The position numbers and the translations under genes are program-made. From Phoronis ovalis (taxonomy: Eukaryota > Phoronida > Phoronidae), in the NCBI GenBank assembly GCA_028565635.1, contig JAOXYB010067667.1, forward strand, positions 1 through 10,116: DNA of 10,116 nt, in the 5' to 3' direction. The first letter of the stretch is position 1. Each line of letters starts with the position of its first letter. The notes under the pieces are model-generated. The model ran no database searches. It was not told the origin of the DNA and saw only the letters and a list, made by a program, of their open reading frames with translations. Shown in pieces: positions 8,601 through 10,116 of this stretch.

Positions 8601-8837
8601 TACGAAACCTATTTATATCTTATATCAGTGTTACTCCCAGCAGCCAATTGTCTTTGATATCGCACTTGCTTTACCTATATCCGGGTACCTATACCGGCAA
8701 ATCGTAAGGCAATGTTAATATTTCTAAAATCAATCGAGCAGAATAGTCTTTACAGAAAATATTTTATATACATTTATTATAATTTATAACTTAGGTACAA
8801 TTAAATATTCAAGTACAATTTTAAATTTCTTTTGGGA

Positions 8838-9200
8838 AGGGGGAGACTGACCGAAAATGCACTTTTGTGTTTGTTTTGGAGGTTCAAAATAGTTGAATTC
8901 ATAACTTCCTCGTTGTAGTAGCTTATGTTTCTTAATTTTCTGCATACTGTTCGCACAAAAGTGGAGGAGACGCTGGGTAAAAATGATTGATCCATTCAAG
9001 CAAATTCGTTATCACACTTTTTGCACTTATTATAGCAATGAAATGATGAGATTTGGCAACTGCAAGTATTATATAACTTAACAATACGCCCGATTCCGTG
9101 ATTAATAGTATAGCTTAAAAAAATGTTCTTATCATTTGAAAAGGGGGGGGGGTACGTTCGCACCCAACGCACCCCTCCATCTGACGGCCCTCCTGAAAAT
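8838..9200. repeat. Further repeat-like block with a G-run
   Basis: It starts with a purine-rich GAAGGGGGAGACTGACC segment and ends with a GC-rich piece (GCACCCAACGCACCCCTCC, then GACGGCCCTCCTGAAAATTC) that contrasts with AT-rich surroundings. On the minus strand the end reads as a GGGCCGT-type opening like the one at 5659, suggesting an insertion in the opposite orientation. Between these ends I recognise nothing, so this may be two separate fragments. Confidence 0.33.
9143..9152 (+). repeat. Ten-G homopolymer
   Basis: Ten consecutive G within a repeat-like GC-rich patch. Runs of this type are prone to length error in sequencing and to slippage. Confidence 0.95.
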
Positions 9201-9373
9201 TCTAGAATACCTCAGGATATTAACATTTTTGATGAAAAAGTTGAAATTGAAACTTAAATCGAATAAATGGCTGGTACGCATGTTTATGAACAAAACCGCG
9301 TAAAAAAAGGTGATTTTTAAAAGCAAAACACGTTAACGCGCGTTACACAATAAGGGTTACATCTTTCGATAAA

Positions 9374-9459
9374 AAGCGAACTCACCAAGTTTTTCATTGT
9401 GTAATAAAGGTACAAAAGAGTACCTTTGTTACACAACGGGAAACTTGGTTTGTTTGCTT
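9374..9459. repeat. 86-bp imperfect palindrome (hairpin) in intron 1
   Basis: Arms 9374-9413 and 9420-9459 pair without gaps around a six-base loop (AAAAGA). The inner 30 positions match at 26. All four mismatches are transitions, and three of them become G-U pairs in a plus-strand RNA. The outer ten positions match at seven. The innermost arm is GTGTAATAAAGGTAC against GTACCTTTGTTACAC. A related TTACACAA motif occurs just outside at 9344. It could be a foldback/MITE-type element, or a hairpin made in the cyclin D intron transcript. Confidence 0.85.
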
Positions 9460-9729
9460 ACTACTACTATTTGCAATGAAAAGGGTTAAAAACATTCTCA
9501 ACGCATATACACGTAGGGTATAAAAAATTTCTCATCGCACTTATATAATTAGTGGGTCTACAATTTCTTTCGGCAGTCAGTTAGTGACAAGGGGTCAGAT
9601 TTTTAATATAGGAAAACTCATTTATTTTTATGGGCTTTTTCAAAAACCGATTCACAAACATGGTTATTCCTTGAGTCGGACCCCCAGAATCAGAGAGCAT
9701 AAATTTATTCAAAAAGCTATATATTATGA

Positions 9730-9735
9730 ACTTAC
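9730..9735 (-). promoter_or_regulatory. 5' splice site of cyclin D exon 1
   Basis: GAA|GTAAGT is a full consensus donor. It falls after the codons for RMLE, in phase 0. Human CCND1 exon 1 also ends after its MLE codons (66 codons), so the intron position is conserved. Reading through the donor meets a stop within a few codons. Confidence 0.88.
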
Positions 9736-9954
9736 TTCTAACATCCTAGATGCTACCATTTTCCTCATAAAACGTTTCATTTCGATCTGTACATATCTTA
9801 ATGATGGTAAAGATATGTTCTCTGTATTCCTTAGTACTCGAGGATCTTGCAAAACAACGCGATTGGGTAATGCTCTCTCAATCAAGCCGGGAATCGAGCC
9901 TATATCAAATTCGACTGTTGGTAATTCATTACACATTAAATTTCCCCGTTCCAT
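9736..9954 (-). CDS. CycD: D-type cyclin, first coding exon (partial gene)
   Basis: 73 codons, the N-terminus of a G1/S cyclin that activates CDK4/6 and directs it to Rb in the nucleus. Residues 6-10 are LMCNE, the LxCxE Rb-binding motif at the expected place (LLCCE in human D1). PRVLRN at about 38-43 matches the DRVLRA region that opens the N-terminal helix, and the end RFMRKMVASRMLE matches SMRKIVATWMLE of D1. The exon ends at the conserved phase-0 intron. The ATG at 9952-9954 has G at -3 and +4, and no ATG lies upstream in frame. One oddity: the Trp conserved in vertebrate D cyclins (W63 of D1) is Arg here (codon AGG). The segment between LxCxE and the helix is a little longer than in vertebrates. 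The cyclin box proper (exons 2-4) is not in the window. A partial or duplicated copy cannot be excluded. Confidence 0.9.
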
Positions 9955-10043
9955 GTCGACCACTTGTTGATTGCTGGCTAAGTTCGTTACTAAACGTCTG
10001 CTGATTAGTATACAAAGAAATATGACCAACTAAAGACGCTCTT
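9955..10043 (-). other. CycD: Predicted 5' UTR of the cyclin D gene
   Basis: If transcription starts 31 bases past the first T of the TATA box it begins at A10043 in a TTCAAG context (CA dinucleotide, initiator-like). The leader is then 89 bases with no upstream ATG in the coding frame. The start site is inferred from spacing only. An upstream non-coding exon is the alternative. Confidence 0.4.
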
Positions 10044-10066
10044 GAAGTTTGGCCGGCTTTATACTC

Positions 10067-10074
10067 CTTATATA
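10067..10074 (-). promoter_or_regulatory. CycD: TATA box of the cyclin D promoter
   Basis: TATATAAG followed by G on the minus strand, 113 bases before the ATG, with an initiator-like CA at the right distance downstream. The stretch around it, with GCCGGCC and GGCCCGGC, is richer in GC than the intron, as expected of a promoter. No clean E2F site (TTTSSCGC) is visible in the bases that remain before the window ends. Confidence 0.5.
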
Positions 10075-10116
10075 CACTGATGGTTCCTAGTCTCTCGCTG
10101 CCGGGCCAACGAAAAT

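Larger units (their letters stand above)
7754..9735 (-). other. Probable intron 1 of the cyclin D gene, repeat-filled
   Basis: The stretch lies between the GTAAGT donor of cyclin D exon 1 and the acceptor of the 7508-7753 exon. I looked on the minus strand for cyclin-box exon 2 (the conserved region around LEVCEEQ...NYLDRFL) and found nothing like it. The open frames present (8370-8600, 8784-8999, 9132-9326, all minus) lie in repeat-like sequence. Contents are old interspersed repeats, a ten-G run and a long hairpin. The right boundary is well supported. The left boundary depends on the weaker downstream exon, and the true intron may be longer. Confidence 0.5.

Noticed and set aside
8370-8999. 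Minus-strand open frames in intron 1
   Set aside because: They lie in repeat-like sequence. The two frames at 8784-8999 overlap each other, and none resembles a cyclin box or a transposase.
9584-9970. 128-codon plus-strand open frame
   Set aside because: It is antisense to cyclin D exon 1, does not start with ATG, and its peptide shows no family. The minus-strand reading has motif, Kozak and splice support.
9955-10029. N-terminal extension of the cyclin frame with a hydrophobic, signal-like start
   Set aside because: The extension has no ATG. The LxCxE motif falls at the right distance from the ATG at 9952-9954, and D cyclins have no signal peptide.
1-10116. CRISPR array, bacterial operon or phage-like system
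   Set aside because: No regularly spaced repeats, no Shine-Dalgarno-led gene runs and no dense coding. The splice sites and repeats indicate a eukaryotic nuclear genome.

Overview
The window looks like nuclear DNA of an animal, probably a marine invertebrate and perhaps a bivalve mollusc. It is strongly AT-rich, has no dense ORFs or operons, has a spliced gene with consensus splice sites, a tRNA-derived repeat family, a decayed LINE fragment, and GC-rich low-complexity repeat blocks of a kind common in bivalve genomes. The animal placement rests on the gene structure. The bivalve placement is inference from repeat style and was not searched.

The one gene that can be named is on the minus strand at the right end: the first coding exon of a D-type cyclin (9736-9954). 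It has an N-terminal LxCxE Rb-binding motif, the start of the cyclin fold, a good Kozak start, a perfect GTAAGT donor at the same codon position and phase as intron 1 of human CCND1, and a TATA box 120 bp upstream of the ATG. Exons 2-4 of a normal D cyclin were not found in the rest of the window. The next coding-looking block on that strand is a phase-0 terminal exon at 7508-7753 (81 codons plus stop) of unknown family, followed by a possible polyA signal at 7268-7273. Either the cyclin gene continues beyond the window, or exon 1 can splice to this exon to give a short LxCxE-bearing product without a cyclin box.

The putative intron (7754-9735) holds several interspersed repeats and an 86-bp near-perfect hairpin (9374-9459). 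From about 5.65 to 8.14 kb the DNA is a mosaic of old diverged repeat copies, including two decayed tRNA-Ala genes (6126-6202 and 6724-6791) with shared flanks. A short module of this family also lies across the 3' splice site of the 7508-7753 exon.

The left 5.6 kb is mostly featureless AT-rich DNA. It holds a non-LTR retrotransposon relic (3239-3314) next to a TA microsatellite, and a few weak exon-like or small-ORF candidates on both strands that are listed with low confidence. I found no plus-strand protein gene I would defend.
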